A stretch of 64,000 bases of DNA from an uncultured Lachnospiraceae bacterium (GTDB lineage Bacteria > Bacillota > Clostridia > Lachnospirales > Lachnospiraceae): assembly GCA_910579685.1 (NCBI GenBank), contig CAJTVN010000003.1, positions 62,001 through 126,000 of the forward strand, given 5' to 3'. The position numbers and the translations under genes were made by a program. The notes beneath the pieces are model-generated. The model was not told the origin of the DNA. It was given only the letters and a program-made list of their open reading frames with translations, and did no database searches. Below, in pieces: positions 26,091 to 35,413 of the stretch. The first letter of the stretch is position 1, and each line of letters starts with the position of its first letter.

Positions 26091-27056
26091 TTATCCCTTT
26101 ACGGCTCCCAGCATGATCCCTTCCTCAAAGTATCTCTGCATGAAAGGGTAAACCAGCAGAATCGGGATTACCGTTACCATGGAAATGGTATACTTGATGA
26201 TCTTTCCGCTGAGCGCCGACTGGATTGCCGCTTCGCTCACCGCCCCTCCGGACTGCATCAGGGACTTCAGGTTGGATGCCTGATTCAGATAAATGTACAG
26301 TCTGTGCTGCAGTGTGTACAGGTTCGGTGCGGACTGCATGTAGATCAGGGAATCCGTAAAGGAGTTCCAGTGTCCTACCGCACCGAAAATGGCGATGGTT
26401 GCAAGAATCGGCTTGCACAGAGGCCAGATAATCTTGCGGAATATAGTCATGTGGCTGGCCCCGTCTATGGAAGCGCTCTCCTCCAGATCCGACGGAATGG
26501 ATTCGATATACGTCTTTACCAGAATAATATTGTAAGGCGCCACAATACCGGGAATGATGTATACCCAGAAGCTGTTGGTCAGACCCAGCATCTGCATGTT
26601 CAAAAACACGGGAATGATACCTGCGTTAAAGTACATGGTGACCACGAGGAACCGATACCAGAATTTTCTCCCCCACATCTCCTGTTTGGTCACAAGATAA
26701 CCCACCAGGGCGGAGGCCATTACCATAAGGGCCGTTCCCAGGATCGTCCTTGTCACGGATACCAGAAAGGAGGTTGACAGATCTCCCACGTTCAGAAGCG
26801 CCAGGTAATTTCCAAGGTGGATTCCCCTGGGTATGAAGTTGATGGTACCCTTCAGAACCATGTCATTATTACTGATGGTGTTGATAAACAGGTAATAAAA
26901 GGGGAAGATACACGCAATGGTAAATAAAGTAAATACCAGGTAATTGAGCACTTCAAACAGGATATCGCCCGGGCTCATCGCATATTTGCGCTTATGTGTC
27001 TTTTTGTAAAGCTTTTCCGCTTTTGCGTCTGCTTTTTCCTGTGCCGTCTTTGCCAT
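26091..27056 (-). CDS. carbohydrate ABC permease (LplC/CUT1 type)
   Basis: A 321-residue integral membrane protein with six helices. The EAA loop is ESASIDGASHMTIFRKIIWPLCKP, which docks to the ATPase. The N-terminus is unusually basic (about 26 residues, many Lys). It ends with the LplC-like FMQRYFEEGIMLGAVKG. Its start follows the other permease stop by 12 bases and the lipoprotein gene follows. Together they form the membrane channel for oligosaccharide uptake. Confidence 0.93.
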   Translation of the reverse strand: MAKTAQEKADAKAEKLYKKTHKRKYAMSPGDILFEVLNYLVFTLFTIACIFPFYYLFINTISNNDMVLKGTINFIPRGIHLGNYLALLNVGDLSTSFLVSVTRTILGTALMVMASALVGYLVTKQEMWGRKFWYRFLVVTMYFNAGIIPVFLNMQMLGLTNSFWVYIIPGIVAPYNIILVKTYIESIPSDLEESASIDGASHMTIFRKIIWPLCKPILATIAIFGAVGHWNSFTDSLIYMQSAPNLYTLQHRLYIYLNQASNLKSLMQSGGAVSEAAIQSALSGKIIKYTISMVTVIPILLVYPFMQRYFEEGIMLGAVKG

Positions 27057-27068
27057 ACTTCCACCTCC

Positions 27069-28520
27069 CTATATAATACTCTCGCCCCGGAGCAGCTTGG
27101 AAACCCCGTTAGCGCCAAACAGCAAAACAACACTGATTATCGACTTCAGCATACTGACCACCGTGGTGAGAGGGATGGATCCCTTTCCGATACCCAGCTC
27201 GTAAACGTATAAGTCAAGAACCAGAATGGAATTGGCGTTCGTTGCGTTCTTAAATACCAGATACTGATCCATTCCATTGCTCAGGATATTTGCCACCGCC
27301 ATGAGGAAGAGCACGAAAAAGGCGGGAATCAGACTGGGAACCGTGATGTTCCACATCTTCTGGAATCTTCCCGCCCCGTCTACCGTGGCCGCCTCATAGA
27401 GCTGCTGGTCAATACCGGAGATAGCGGAAATGTAAATAATCGCACTCCATCCCACTCCCTTCCAGGTTCCCCACAGCCACATCTTAAACCAGGTGTGAGA
27501 ACCGTCCATAAGGAGATTCTGTCCCTCCTGCCAGATGCCCAGATTCACTAAAAGGCTGCTGACAAAACCGTCCGTGGAAAAAATACAGAATGCAATGGCA
27601 TATACCAGAACCCAGCTGATAAAGTTGGGAACCGTAGTGAAGGTCTGCACGAATCTCCTGAATTTTATATTCTTCATCTCGCACAGAAAGATGGCAAACG
27701 CCATGGGAAGCCAGCTGGTGGCAAGCCCGATAAAACTCATTCCGAGAGTGTTCTTCAAAACGTTTACAATATCTCTCACCGTGGCAGGATTTTTCACCAG
27801 TTCAGTAAACCACTTGAAGCCCACAAATTTATCCATGGTCAGCGTATCGCCAACCTTGTAATCGAAGAACGCATATCTCCAGCCCCACAAGGGCAGATAG
27901 GAGAATACCGCCACCAGCGCAATAAACGGCAGAAACATGAGAAACAGTCTGAATTTGGTCTCCATCTCAAACTTTTCCTCCGATTTGCTCTTTGCCATCA
28001 TCACGATCTGGATAACAGTAGCCGCCAGAATCAGGGCAAATACCGCCGCAACCAGCCAGAAGCAGCCGGGGAACATGGGTTCCACTCTCTTGGGCTTCGA
28101 GGTCGCCGCCACCTGTCCATAGGCCGTATAAATCCCCGCCATGCCCGCCAGCTCCACGATGCTGCCGACAAGAGAGATCAGATTTCCGAGTTTTTTAAAT
28201 TTGATGTTTCCAAGGGACATGCATCCGCTTGCCGCATTTGCCGCAATTCCCAGGCATACCGCCAGGGACGACGCATAAAGAATCTGGATGGAGGACTTTG
28301 CCACCCACCCTTTCCTGAAGGCACGGCCGAAATCTGCCGTCAAGGTCGAGTAAGCCACACCGGATGTAAAGAGGGACAGATTCTTATTGATCAGTCCGCA
28401 GATTCTTGACGGATTTAGCGCCGGGACAAACAGGAATACCACGGAAAGAAGGACCGCTATTCTGATAAAGTAATAGACTCTGTCAGATGCCAGCTCTTTC
28501 GCAGTTTTGCTTTTATCCAT
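27069..28520 (-). CDS. carbohydrate ABC permease (LplB type) with extra N-terminal membrane domain
   Basis: A 483-residue protein, much longer than the usual 300. The LplB-type permease fills roughly residues 190-483, with EAA loop YEAATVDGAGRFQKMWNITVPS and the C-terminal LLRGESII. The first 180 residues add about four hydrophobic segments (for example FIRIAVLLSVVFLFVPAL and CFWLVAAVFALILAATVIQIVMM) with no domain I recognise. This could be a regulatory or assembly module fused to the permease. It is the first gene of the permease-permease-lipoprotein-YesL operon, starting after GGGAGGAG. Confidence 0.9.
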   Translation of the reverse strand: MDKSKTAKELASDRVYYFIRIAVLLSVVFLFVPALNPSRICGLINKNLSLFTSGVAYSTLTADFGRAFRKGWVAKSSIQILYASSLAVCLGIAANAASGCMSLGNIKFKKLGNLISLVGSIVELAGMAGIYTAYGQVAATSKPKRVEPMFPGCFWLVAAVFALILAATVIQIVMMAKSKSEEKFEMETKFRLFLMFLPFIALVAVFSYLPLWGWRYAFFDYKVGDTLTMDKFVGFKWFTELVKNPATVRDIVNVLKNTLGMSFIGLATSWLPMAFAIFLCEMKNIKFRRFVQTFTTVPNFISWVLVYAIAFCIFSTDGFVSSLLVNLGIWQEGQNLLMDGSHTWFKMWLWGTWKGVGWSAIIYISAISGIDQQLYEAATVDGAGRFQKMWNITVPSLIPAFFVLFLMAVANILSNGMDQYLVFKNATNANSILVLDLYVYELGIGKGSIPLTTVVSMLKSIISVVLLFGANGVSKLLRGESII

Positions 28521-28550
28521 TTTTCTCCTCCCTTTCTGTTTTATGGCAGT

Positions 28551-28590
28551 AAAAAATACACCATAAAACGCTCTTTGTTTTATGATGTAT
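28551..28590 (-). terminator. terminator or attenuator between YesM-type kinase and permease operon
   Basis: Arms of 14 bases (28577-28590 and 28556-28569, one G-U pair) with a seven-base loop are followed on the minus strand by six T residues. A TATAAT sequence just upstream on that strand raises the possibility of an attenuator at the 5' end of the permease transcript. Confidence 0.75.
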
Positions 28591-28650
28591 TAATTATAAA
28601 AAAATCATTAAGTTTTTAATACCATAATAACTGGATAAAAAATACAGTCA

Positions 28651-30456
28651 TTATTTGTCCTGCGTTCTGCCTGATTCTGCAGGAATCATCATCCTTACAG
28701 AGGTTCCCTGTCCTATTTTAGACAGAATTTTCAACCCGTATTCCGATCCGTAGCTGAGCTTAAGGCGCTGATTGATATTGTAAAGGCCAATACTTTTAGT
28801 CCTCCCGCTATCCCTTATCTCAATATTTCTGGTGAGCTCCACAAGCTCCTGAACGGTCATTCCACAGCCGTTGTCACTGACCGTAATCGCATAAGTCCCC
28901 TCTCCCTCCCTTTTGTGAACGGCTATCCTGATCACGCCTCCCGATTCCCTCTCCTCCAATCCGTGCAGGATGGCGTTTTCCACTATGGGCTGAAGCAGCA
29001 GGGGAAGGATATATACACCGTCCGCATCAATTCCCTCCTGGAGCTCAAAGGAACTGTCAAATTTGTCCCCGAATCTGAGCTTCTGGATCGAAAGATAAAC
29101 CTTTACGTGCTCCAGCTCTCTGCTTAAGGTGGTAAAGTTGGTTCCTATATTTTCCAGCACATACCTGAGAGACTTTCCAAGGAGCTTTATGGAGGTTGCC
29201 ACCTCCCGGTCACCTGCGGTAAAAGCCTTCATCCGGATGGTTTCCAGCGTATTATAGAGGAAATGCGGATTGATCTGGCTGGAGAGCATCTTGAACTCCA
29301 TGGCCTGCTGCTGGCTTACCAGCTCCTTTTCATTGAGTCTGGCCTCATACATATCCGCATCCTTCTGCTTGATCTTCTGCACCATAACCTCAAGATCGGA
29401 GAAAGCCTCCGAAACCTCGTCCTGTCCCTGCATGGAGCTTCCGATCTCATAATCCTCGTTGCTGGCCTGGTGCATGGCCTGCCGCAGAGTCAGAATCCTT
29501 GAGGTAAAGTATGAGGTAAAGAAATGAATAATCACACCCGGGATCAGAATGGCAACACCTATAATCGCAAGGCAGATGAAAATGATTCTCCTGATATTGT
29601 CGTAAGCCTGATCATTCGCAGTGCAGATATAGACTCTGGATTCCGACTGGTAGAGGTAGAGCGTGGAAACCTCCACAAAGCTGGTGCCGTCCTCCGATTC
29701 CATATTTCCCGCATATTGATAGTAGCTCTCATCATAGTCGATCTCCACCTTCTGCCGTTCCCCATAAGCCTGCCTGTCCGAGCTGAAAAAGACGGGGCCT
29801 TCATCCACGGAAACCATCGTTTTGTATTCCTGACTGTTAATCCTTGTCTTCAGATAATTGTCGCTGATCTTTATCACAAGAACCCCGTTAAAGCGGGAAT
29901 CGATCAGGGGAATTCTGCGCACAAGACACAGATTCCAGTATTCGTTTCCATATTTATCCGTGCTCATCATAGGAATCCAGAACACACTGGACTGAGAAGC
30001 CGCCCTCTGAAACCACTCCGCCTCCCGGATCTCTTCATCCGCCCGGTGAAACTGCTTGTAATCCATAAGCTCCGGATTGTCCGTATATATTTCTATGTTC
30101 TCGATCTCCGCATAATTGTACTCATAATTATCAATAATTCCTACCTCTGACACCCGCCCGGCCATATCGGAGCGGGAGGAATACGCTCCGGAGATCACGT
30201 CCTGTATGCTTTCGTCAAAGGCCAGCTCCTCGGATATATTATAAATCTGGGTGGTGATCTCAAACAGAGTCGTCTTCATGCGCACATTATCCGACTTAAG
30301 AAGATCTCTATGATAATTCGTCAGAAGGTTGGAGGTACTGATGAGCAAAAAGGAGCCTATAACCGTAATGGGCATGAACACAGCCATAAAGTAGATCACA
30401 TAAAGCTGCTTTTTTATTTTTACCTTTCTGAAAAAACGCAGTACGCCTCTGTCCAT
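28651..30456 (-). CDS. YesM-type sensor histidine kinase
   Basis: About 601 residues. The start at the tenth codon of the open frame is preferred because GGGGGAG and AGG precede it, while the first ATG lacks a site. A transmembrane helix follows a basic N-terminus (KKQLYVIYFMAVFMPITVIGSF). A Cache-like extracytoplasmic domain of about 260 residues, a second helix (IIFICLAIIGVAILIPGVII), a HAMP region and a His_kinase domain with NPHFLYNTLETIR come next. The HATPase has PIVENAILHGLEE and DNGCGM. It senses an extracellular sugar or binding-protein state and phosphorylates an AraC-type regulator. None is adjacent; the one at 18978 is the candidate. Confidence 0.93.
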   Translation of the reverse strand: MDRGVLRFFRKVKIKKQLYVIYFMAVFMPITVIGSFLLISTSNLLTNYHRDLLKSDNVRMKTTLFEITTQIYNISEELAFDESIQDVISGAYSSRSDMAGRVSEVGIIDNYEYNYAEIENIEIYTDNPELMDYKQFHRADEEIREAEWFQRAASQSSVFWIPMMSTDKYGNEYWNLCLVRRIPLIDSRFNGVLVIKISDNYLKTRINSQEYKTMVSVDEGPVFFSSDRQAYGERQKVEIDYDESYYQYAGNMESEDGTSFVEVSTLYLYQSESRVYICTANDQAYDNIRRIIFICLAIIGVAILIPGVIIHFFTSYFTSRILTLRQAMHQASNEDYEIGSSMQGQDEVSEAFSDLEVMVQKIKQKDADMYEARLNEKELVSQQQAMEFKMLSSQINPHFLYNTLETIRMKAFTAGDREVATSIKLLGKSLRYVLENIGTNFTTLSRELEHVKVYLSIQKLRFGDKFDSSFELQEGIDADGVYILPLLLQPIVENAILHGLEERESGGVIRIAVHKREGEGTYAITVSDNGCGMTVQELVELTRNIEIRDSGRTKSIGLYNINQRLKLSYGSEYGLKILSKIGQGTSVRMMIPAESGRTQDK

Positions 30457-30658
30457 ATACCTGCCATACTCCCCCGGATCCATATTTGTATTCAGGCTAA
30501 GTATATAAAGAAATCCGGGCTTTGTAAACAGGTTTAAACGGCTTAAAAAGTACAGGCCCTATCTCTAAAAATATCCGTATGCAACGGGATAAATATCCAT
30601 TATAATAAGAGCAGAGAAAACAGGAATCCACTATTCTAAAGAAAGGAATTAATTTTTT

Positions 30659-33001
30659 ATGAAATTCAGTAACGGATGCTGGTTGCAGAAGGAGGGCTGC
30701 GGCTGTCATGCGCCCCAGGAGGTATATTTTACCAAAGCAGAAGACCGTAAGGTGACTATATGTGCCCCTACTGTTCATATCACAAACAGAGGCGATACCC
30801 TGGGCTGTATCAATCTGACCCTTGAGATCACGTCCCCTGCGCCCGAAATCCTACGGGTGCGTACATATCATCACAAAGGCTCCGTGGGGGATTCACCCTC
30901 CTTTGACCTGGAGCTTACGGACGAGCTTCCCCTTAAGGTGACCGACAGTCAGGAAACGCTTGATATTGCAAGCGGCTCCCTCACTCTCTCCATCTCAAAG
31001 AAAAACTGGTCCATGACCTATCTGCGAAACGGCAAGGTGATCACCAGAAGCACGGGCCGGGATCTTGCCCTAATGAAGACCGACTGGAAGGGTTATGCCT
31101 ATGACCACGGCGACAATGAGGAGACCTACATGCGCCAGATGCTCTCCCTGTCTGTTGGAGAACTGGTATACGGTATGGGCGAGCGCTTTACCCCCTTTGT
31201 GAAGAACGGGCAGAGCGTGGACATCTGGAATGCGGACGGAGGCACGAGCACCGAGCAGTCCTACAAAAACATTCCCTTTTACCTTACCAACAAGGGATAT
31301 GGCGTTCTGGTGAATCATCCCGAAAGGGTTTCCTTCGAGGTGGCCACCGAGATGGTGACAAGAACGGAATTCTCCGTGGAGGGCGGTTATCTGGATTATT
31401 TCCTGATCAACGGCCCCACCATGAAAGAGGTTCTCATGCGCTATACGGATCTTACCGGAAAGCCCTCGCTGCCCGCACCCTGGACCTTTGGCCTGTGGCT
31501 TTCCACCTCCTTTACCACCAATTATGACGAGGAAACGGTGATGAGCTTTGTGGACGGCATGTTAAACCGGGGGATTCCTCTTCGGACTTTCCATTTTGAC
31601 TGCTTCTGGATGAAGGAATTTCACTGGTCCGATTTTGTCTGGGACAGCCGGGTGTTTCCTGACCCCAGGGGCATGCTGGAACGCATCAAGGCAAAGGGAC
31701 TTAATATCTGTGTGTGGATTAACTCGTATATCGGCCAGGAGTCCTGCCTTTTCGACGAGGGCATGGAAAAGGGTTATTTCATCAAGCGTTCCAACGGCCA
31801 GGTATGGCAGTGGGATATGTGGCAGCCCGGAATGGCCATTGTGGACTTTACCAATCCCGCCGCCTGGAAGTGGTTCCAGGATAAACTGGAAATACTTCTT
31901 GATATGGGAGTTGACTGCTTTAAGACAGATTTCGGCGAGAGAATTCCGTCAAAGGACGTGGTCTATTTTGACGGCTCGAATCCGGAGAAGATGCACAATT
32001 ACTACACGTACCTCTATAATAAATGTGTCTACGAGCTCCTGGAAAGAAAGAGGGGAAAAGGGCAGGCCGTACTGTTTGCCCGCTCCGCAACCGTGGGCGG
32101 ACAGAAATTTCCGGTACACTGGGGCGGCGACTGCTGGTCTGATTATGAATCCATGGAGGAGAGTTTGCGCGGCGGTCTCTCTCTGCTGATGAGCGGTTTC
32201 GGCTTCTGGGCTCATGATATCGGCGGTTTCGAGAGCACCTCCACCGCAGACGTCTACAAGCGCTGGGTAGCCTTTGGCCTGCTCTCCTCCCATTCGAGAC
32301 TTCACGGAAGCTCCTCCTATCGTGTTCCCTGGGCTTACGACGAGGAGGCTGTGGACGTGGTTCGGTTTTTTACCAGATTGAAGGCAAGGCTGATGCCTTA
32401 TCTGTATAAGACCTCCGTGGATACCTCCCGTTCCGGAATCCCCACCATGAGGAGCATGGTTCTGGAATATACCGGGGATAAGACCTGTCATTACGTGGAT
32501 AAGCAGTACATGCTGGGAGACGCTCTTCTGGTTGCGCCCATCTTCAATGATCAGGGCATTGCCGAGTACTATCTGCCGGAAGGGCTCTGGACAGATTTCT
32601 TCACCGGCGAGGAAAAGAGAGGGCCGGGCTGGATCAATGAAAAGCACGGCTATCTGAGTATCCCTCTTATGGTCAGGGAAAACTCCATTGTATGTCTTGG
32701 CTCCACGGAAGGAAGGCCTGATTACGACTACGGCGATCATGCGGAGCTTTGCCTGTATTCCTTAAAGGACGGAAAAGAGGCTTCCACCGTGATCTATGGA
32801 ATGGATCAGCGGGAAGAGCTGATCATGACGGCTTCCCGCAACGGAAATCAGATCCATATCATAGTAAAATCGGAAAAAACCTATACCATCCGCCTGGTAA
32901 ATCTGGTTGCCATCTCTGTTTCACAGGGAGAAGTAAAGATTTCCAAGAAAGACACTGTGATTGCCCTGGAAGGAGACGCTGATTTTACGGCCACAATATA
33001 A
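30659..33001 (+). CDS. GH31 alpha-xylosidase (YicI-like)
   Basis: A 780-residue enzyme, close to E. coli YicI (772). An N-terminal beta domain is followed by the TIM barrel. The nucleophile is Asp 424 in FKTDFGERIP, the same motif as YicI, and the acid/base Asp lies in HWGGDCWSDYESM, with a C-terminal beta domain after it. It has no signal peptide and acts on imported isoprimeverose or xyloglucan oligosaccharides, releasing alpha-1,6-linked xylose. It is divergent from the YesM-type kinase gene. TATAAT at 30601-30606 is a good -10, but no clear -35 is visible, suggesting an activated promoter. The start follows AAAGGA at longer than usual spacing. Confidence 0.95.
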   Translation: MKFSNGCWLQKEGCGCHAPQEVYFTKAEDRKVTICAPTVHITNRGDTLGCINLTLEITSPAPEILRVRTYHHKGSVGDSPSFDLELTDELPLKVTDSQETLDIASGSLTLSISKKNWSMTYLRNGKVITRSTGRDLALMKTDWKGYAYDHGDNEETYMRQMLSLSVGELVYGMGERFTPFVKNGQSVDIWNADGGTSTEQSYKNIPFYLTNKGYGVLVNHPERVSFEVATEMVTRTEFSVEGGYLDYFLINGPTMKEVLMRYTDLTGKPSLPAPWTFGLWLSTSFTTNYDEETVMSFVDGMLNRGIPLRTFHFDCFWMKEFHWSDFVWDSRVFPDPRGMLERIKAKGLNICVWINSYIGQESCLFDEGMEKGYFIKRSNGQVWQWDMWQPGMAIVDFTNPAAWKWFQDKLEILLDMGVDCFKTDFGERIPSKDVVYFDGSNPEKMHNYYTYLYNKCVYELLERKRGKGQAVLFARSATVGGQKFPVHWGGDCWSDYESMEESLRGGLSLLMSGFGFWAHDIGGFESTSTADVYKRWVAFGLLSSHSRLHGSSSYRVPWAYDEEAVDVVRFFTRLKARLMPYLYKTSVDTSRSGIPTMRSMVLEYTGDKTCHYVDKQYMLGDALLVAPIFNDQGIAEYYLPEGLWTDFFTGEEKRGPGWINEKHGYLSIPLMVRENSIVCLGSTEGRPDYDYGDHAELCLYSLKDGKEASTVIYGMDQREELIMTASRNGNQIHIIVKSEKTYTIRLVNLVAISVSQGEVKISKKDTVIALEGDADFTATI

Positions 33002-33023
33002 GATTTAAAAAGAATCGTATTTG

Positions 33024-33066
33024 AAAAAATGCGGGCGCTGACATTACTCCATTTTGTCAGCGCCCG
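33024..33066 (-). terminator. rho-independent terminator of the GH43 gene
   Basis: CGGGCGCTGACA (33032-33043) pairs perfectly with TGTCAGCGCCCG (33055-33066). On the minus strand the stem is followed by CATTTTTTC. It lies between the convergent GH31 and GH43 genes and may also slow plus-strand transcription. Confidence 0.85.
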
Positions 33067-33095
33067 ACTGTCATAAAATAAGGGGATTGTAATAT

Positions 33096-34634
33096 CTATT
33101 TAGCATTCAATAGCGAAAATGTCACAAAATCCAGCCATCCGCTGCCTTTAAACGCAAAGTACAGGGCATGTACCCCTCTAACCGCTTCGATCTCTCCCGA
33201 AATATCCGTCCACTCCCCGGAATTGACTGTTGCGGGAATATTTCCCACCACATTTTCCGTGGTATCTACGGCAACCGTAAAGCTTCCCTGTGCCTTTCCT
33301 CTCACCTTCATGGAGATTCTGTCCGCACCGTCAAATTCAAAGTACTTATACCCTATAACACTTCCATCCCTGATATTCTTGATATACTGAACCGGAAGCT
33401 CACGATCCATTCGGATCAGCTCCGGATCCGGTTCACAGTCCGCCATATCCTGGGTCAGATAGGGAAATTTCTCTTCCATCTCCGAAGGCTGGGAATACAC
33501 CTGTCTTCCATGCCGGTTCAGCTGGCAGGCAATGTTGGCAGGATAGGTTCCTCTCCCCCTCAGAGGACCTTTATTTAATCCGCAGGAAGTGACCTCCGCC
33601 TGGGCGATTCTTCCGTCCTCATCAAAATAGATCTTTTCCGCACAGGCCTGTCTGCTGAAGTTCGTGCGGTTTGTCTGTCTGTGATAGAAGACATACCACT
33701 GACCGTCGGCGCACTCGATTCCTCCATGCGTGTTGCCCAGACAGTTTAATGGGTTGTCTGCCGTACGCCCGTTCAGAAAGATATCGCCGATATCCACCAG
33801 CGTGCCTCCATACCGGTAGCCCTCGTCCGGCCTGTCACTCACCGCATAGCACAATTCATGACTCTGGATTGAGGAATACACGAAATAATAAGTTCCGTTA
33901 ATCTTCCGGATAGAGCTTGCCTCAAAAAACGCATGTCCGTCATACTCCGTTCCCTCCGCCTCATAGATATCAGGCATCAGGTGACTCGGTTCCGCAGCCA
34001 GCGTCAGCATATCCTCGCACAACGTCATCACCTGAGACCCCTTTTTCGGGTCATACTGCTCCTTGAGCCTCGGCGCATTGCCGGAATACAGATAGATCGT
34101 TCGGTCATCATCAATAAAAATTCCCGGATCAAACTGCTTGAGATCGCCCTCCCTGTTACCGAGAGGCACGCCGTCCTCATGCTTTACCAGCCCCAGGAAC
34201 TCATATTTCCCGGCCGGGGTGTCACAGACGGCAACCGCAATCTCCGGCAGATAGTCCAGACAATAGTACAGATAGTATCTGCCGTCCAGTCCCTTCACCA
34301 CATCCGGCGCCCACATGGCATGAATACCGGGCGGATTCAGGGAATTTTCATCCTTTACCTCCACGCCGAATCTGGGCTGATTGGGCGGTGTGTCTGCCGG
34401 AATATTCTGATTCCTGGGATCCTGTTCCTTTCGATAGATGACTCCCTCATAGCGCCAGTCCGTAAGATCCTTCACGTCCGCTGAATAGCACACATAATCA
34501 TTCAGGCAATATTCCGCCCCGTCAAAGCGGTCATGGCTGCCGTACAGGTAGATCCTGTCGCCAAACAGGTGCGGTTCCCCGTCAGGGACGTACTCGAAAG
34601 AAGGCATATAGGGATTATAGATCTGCTTACTCAT
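33096..34634 (-). CDS. GH43 glycosidase with C-terminal CBM6-like domain
   Basis: A 512-residue protein without signal peptide. The five-bladed propeller starts with NPYMPSFEYVPDGEPHLFG, where the Asp is the likely general base. YEAEGTEYDGHAFFEASSIRKI (acid Glu) and HGGIECADGQWYVFYHRQ follow, typical of GH43. Residues from about 390 form a beta-sandwich resembling CBM6. Activity is probably beta-xylosidase or alpha-L-arabinofuranosidase on intracellular xylo- or arabino-oligosaccharides; the subfamily cannot be set by eye. It is convergent with alpha-xylosidase, which fits xyloglucan or arabinoxylan use. Confidence 0.9.
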   Translation of the reverse strand: MSKQIYNPYMPSFEYVPDGEPHLFGDRIYLYGSHDRFDGAEYCLNDYVCYSADVKDLTDWRYEGVIYRKEQDPRNQNIPADTPPNQPRFGVEVKDENSLNPPGIHAMWAPDVVKGLDGRYYLYYCLDYLPEIAVAVCDTPAGKYEFLGLVKHEDGVPLGNREGDLKQFDPGIFIDDDRTIYLYSGNAPRLKEQYDPKKGSQVMTLCEDMLTLAAEPSHLMPDIYEAEGTEYDGHAFFEASSIRKINGTYYFVYSSIQSHELCYAVSDRPDEGYRYGGTLVDIGDIFLNGRTADNPLNCLGNTHGGIECADGQWYVFYHRQTNRTNFSRQACAEKIYFDEDGRIAQAEVTSCGLNKGPLRGRGTYPANIACQLNRHGRQVYSQPSEMEEKFPYLTQDMADCEPDPELIRMDRELPVQYIKNIRDGSVIGYKYFEFDGADRISMKVRGKAQGSFTVAVDTTENVVGNIPATVNSGEWTDISGEIEAVRGVHALYFAFKGSGWLDFVTFSLLNAK

Positions 34635-34669
34635 TTTACTTTCTCCCTCTTCGTATTTTTATAGATTCA

Positions 34670-35329
34670 CTATACCATGCCCTCATCCGGAGCCGCAATC
34701 TCTTTTTCCGCTCTGACCGCACTCCTGCGCCTCCTGTCGCATTCAATCCACTCGTCCAGAGTTAACGGCGTATAATCCGAATACATACAAAAGCAGTTGA
34801 TCATATTACAGGGTATCGTTCTCACGTTTCCCTGTACATCTGTCACCACGGTTCCTCTCGTGATTTCCTGAAAGTGATCCAGAAGCCTCTGATCATGGGT
34901 ATCATGGATATGCCCGTGAAGCATATAGGTCCCGGGATTTCCATCCTTGTCAAGGCGGTACTGCCCATTATAACACATAACGGGATAATGGCACAGAATA
35001 ACCTTGCGCCGGTTGTCGGAAAGTTCCTCATAGGGCCTGATCCACTGAAAGAGGCTTTCGTCCAACTCCCTGTTCCACACAAACCGGTCGTGATTTCCCT
35101 TTATCAGATACAACCTTCCTCTGAGCCGCCTGACAAGCTCGTTCGTCTCCTGCACGCTTCCGAAGGACAGGTCTCCAATAATCACCACTTCGTCCTTCTT
35201 CCTCACTCTGGCATTCCATTTTTCGATCATAGTCTCGTTCATCTCTTCCACACTGGCAAAACCTCTGTGATCCATATCCGTATTCACCGCCTTATGAAAA
35301 AAATGAAGATCCGCTATATAATATCTCAA
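34670..35329 (-). CDS. calcineurin-like metallophosphoesterase in radical SAM operon
   Basis: About 219 residues. The likely start is a TTG directly after GAAAGGGAG, giving LRYYIADLHFFH; an ATG 81 bases upstream adds unrelated sequence. Metal-binding motifs appear in family order: ADLHFFH, GDLSFGS, GNHDRF, CHYPVM and GHIHDTHD. Two metal ions and a phosphomonoester or diester substrate are expected. A Cys/Met-rich stretch (NMINCFCMY) follows. It is third in the transcript after the FVTNSSSSSF protein and the radical SAM gene, with a gap of about 84 bases. Whether it acts in the same pathway is unknown. Confidence 0.85.
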   Translation of the reverse strand: MRYYIADLHFFHKAVNTDMDHRGFASVEEMNETMIEKWNARVRKKDEVVIIGDLSFGSVQETNELVRRLRGRLYLIKGNHDRFVWNRELDESLFQWIRPYEELSDNRRKVILCHYPVMCYNGQYRLDKDGNPGTYMLHGHIHDTHDQRLLDHFQEITRGTVVTDVQGNVRTIPCNMINCFCMYSDYTPLTLDEWIECDRRRRSAVRAEKEIAAPDEGMV

Positions 35330-35413
35330 CTCCCTTTCACATCCTCTCCGGCGGTAAGAATTTCCCCGCCCCGTTGATGTGATTATATAATGAAAAGCCT
35401 GAAAATCCAACCG

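Noticed and set aside
30570..30606. catabolite-repression (cre) site before the alpha-xylosidase gene
   Set aside because: TGCAACGGGATAAA departs from the cre consensus at the central CG and at the end, so it was not called.
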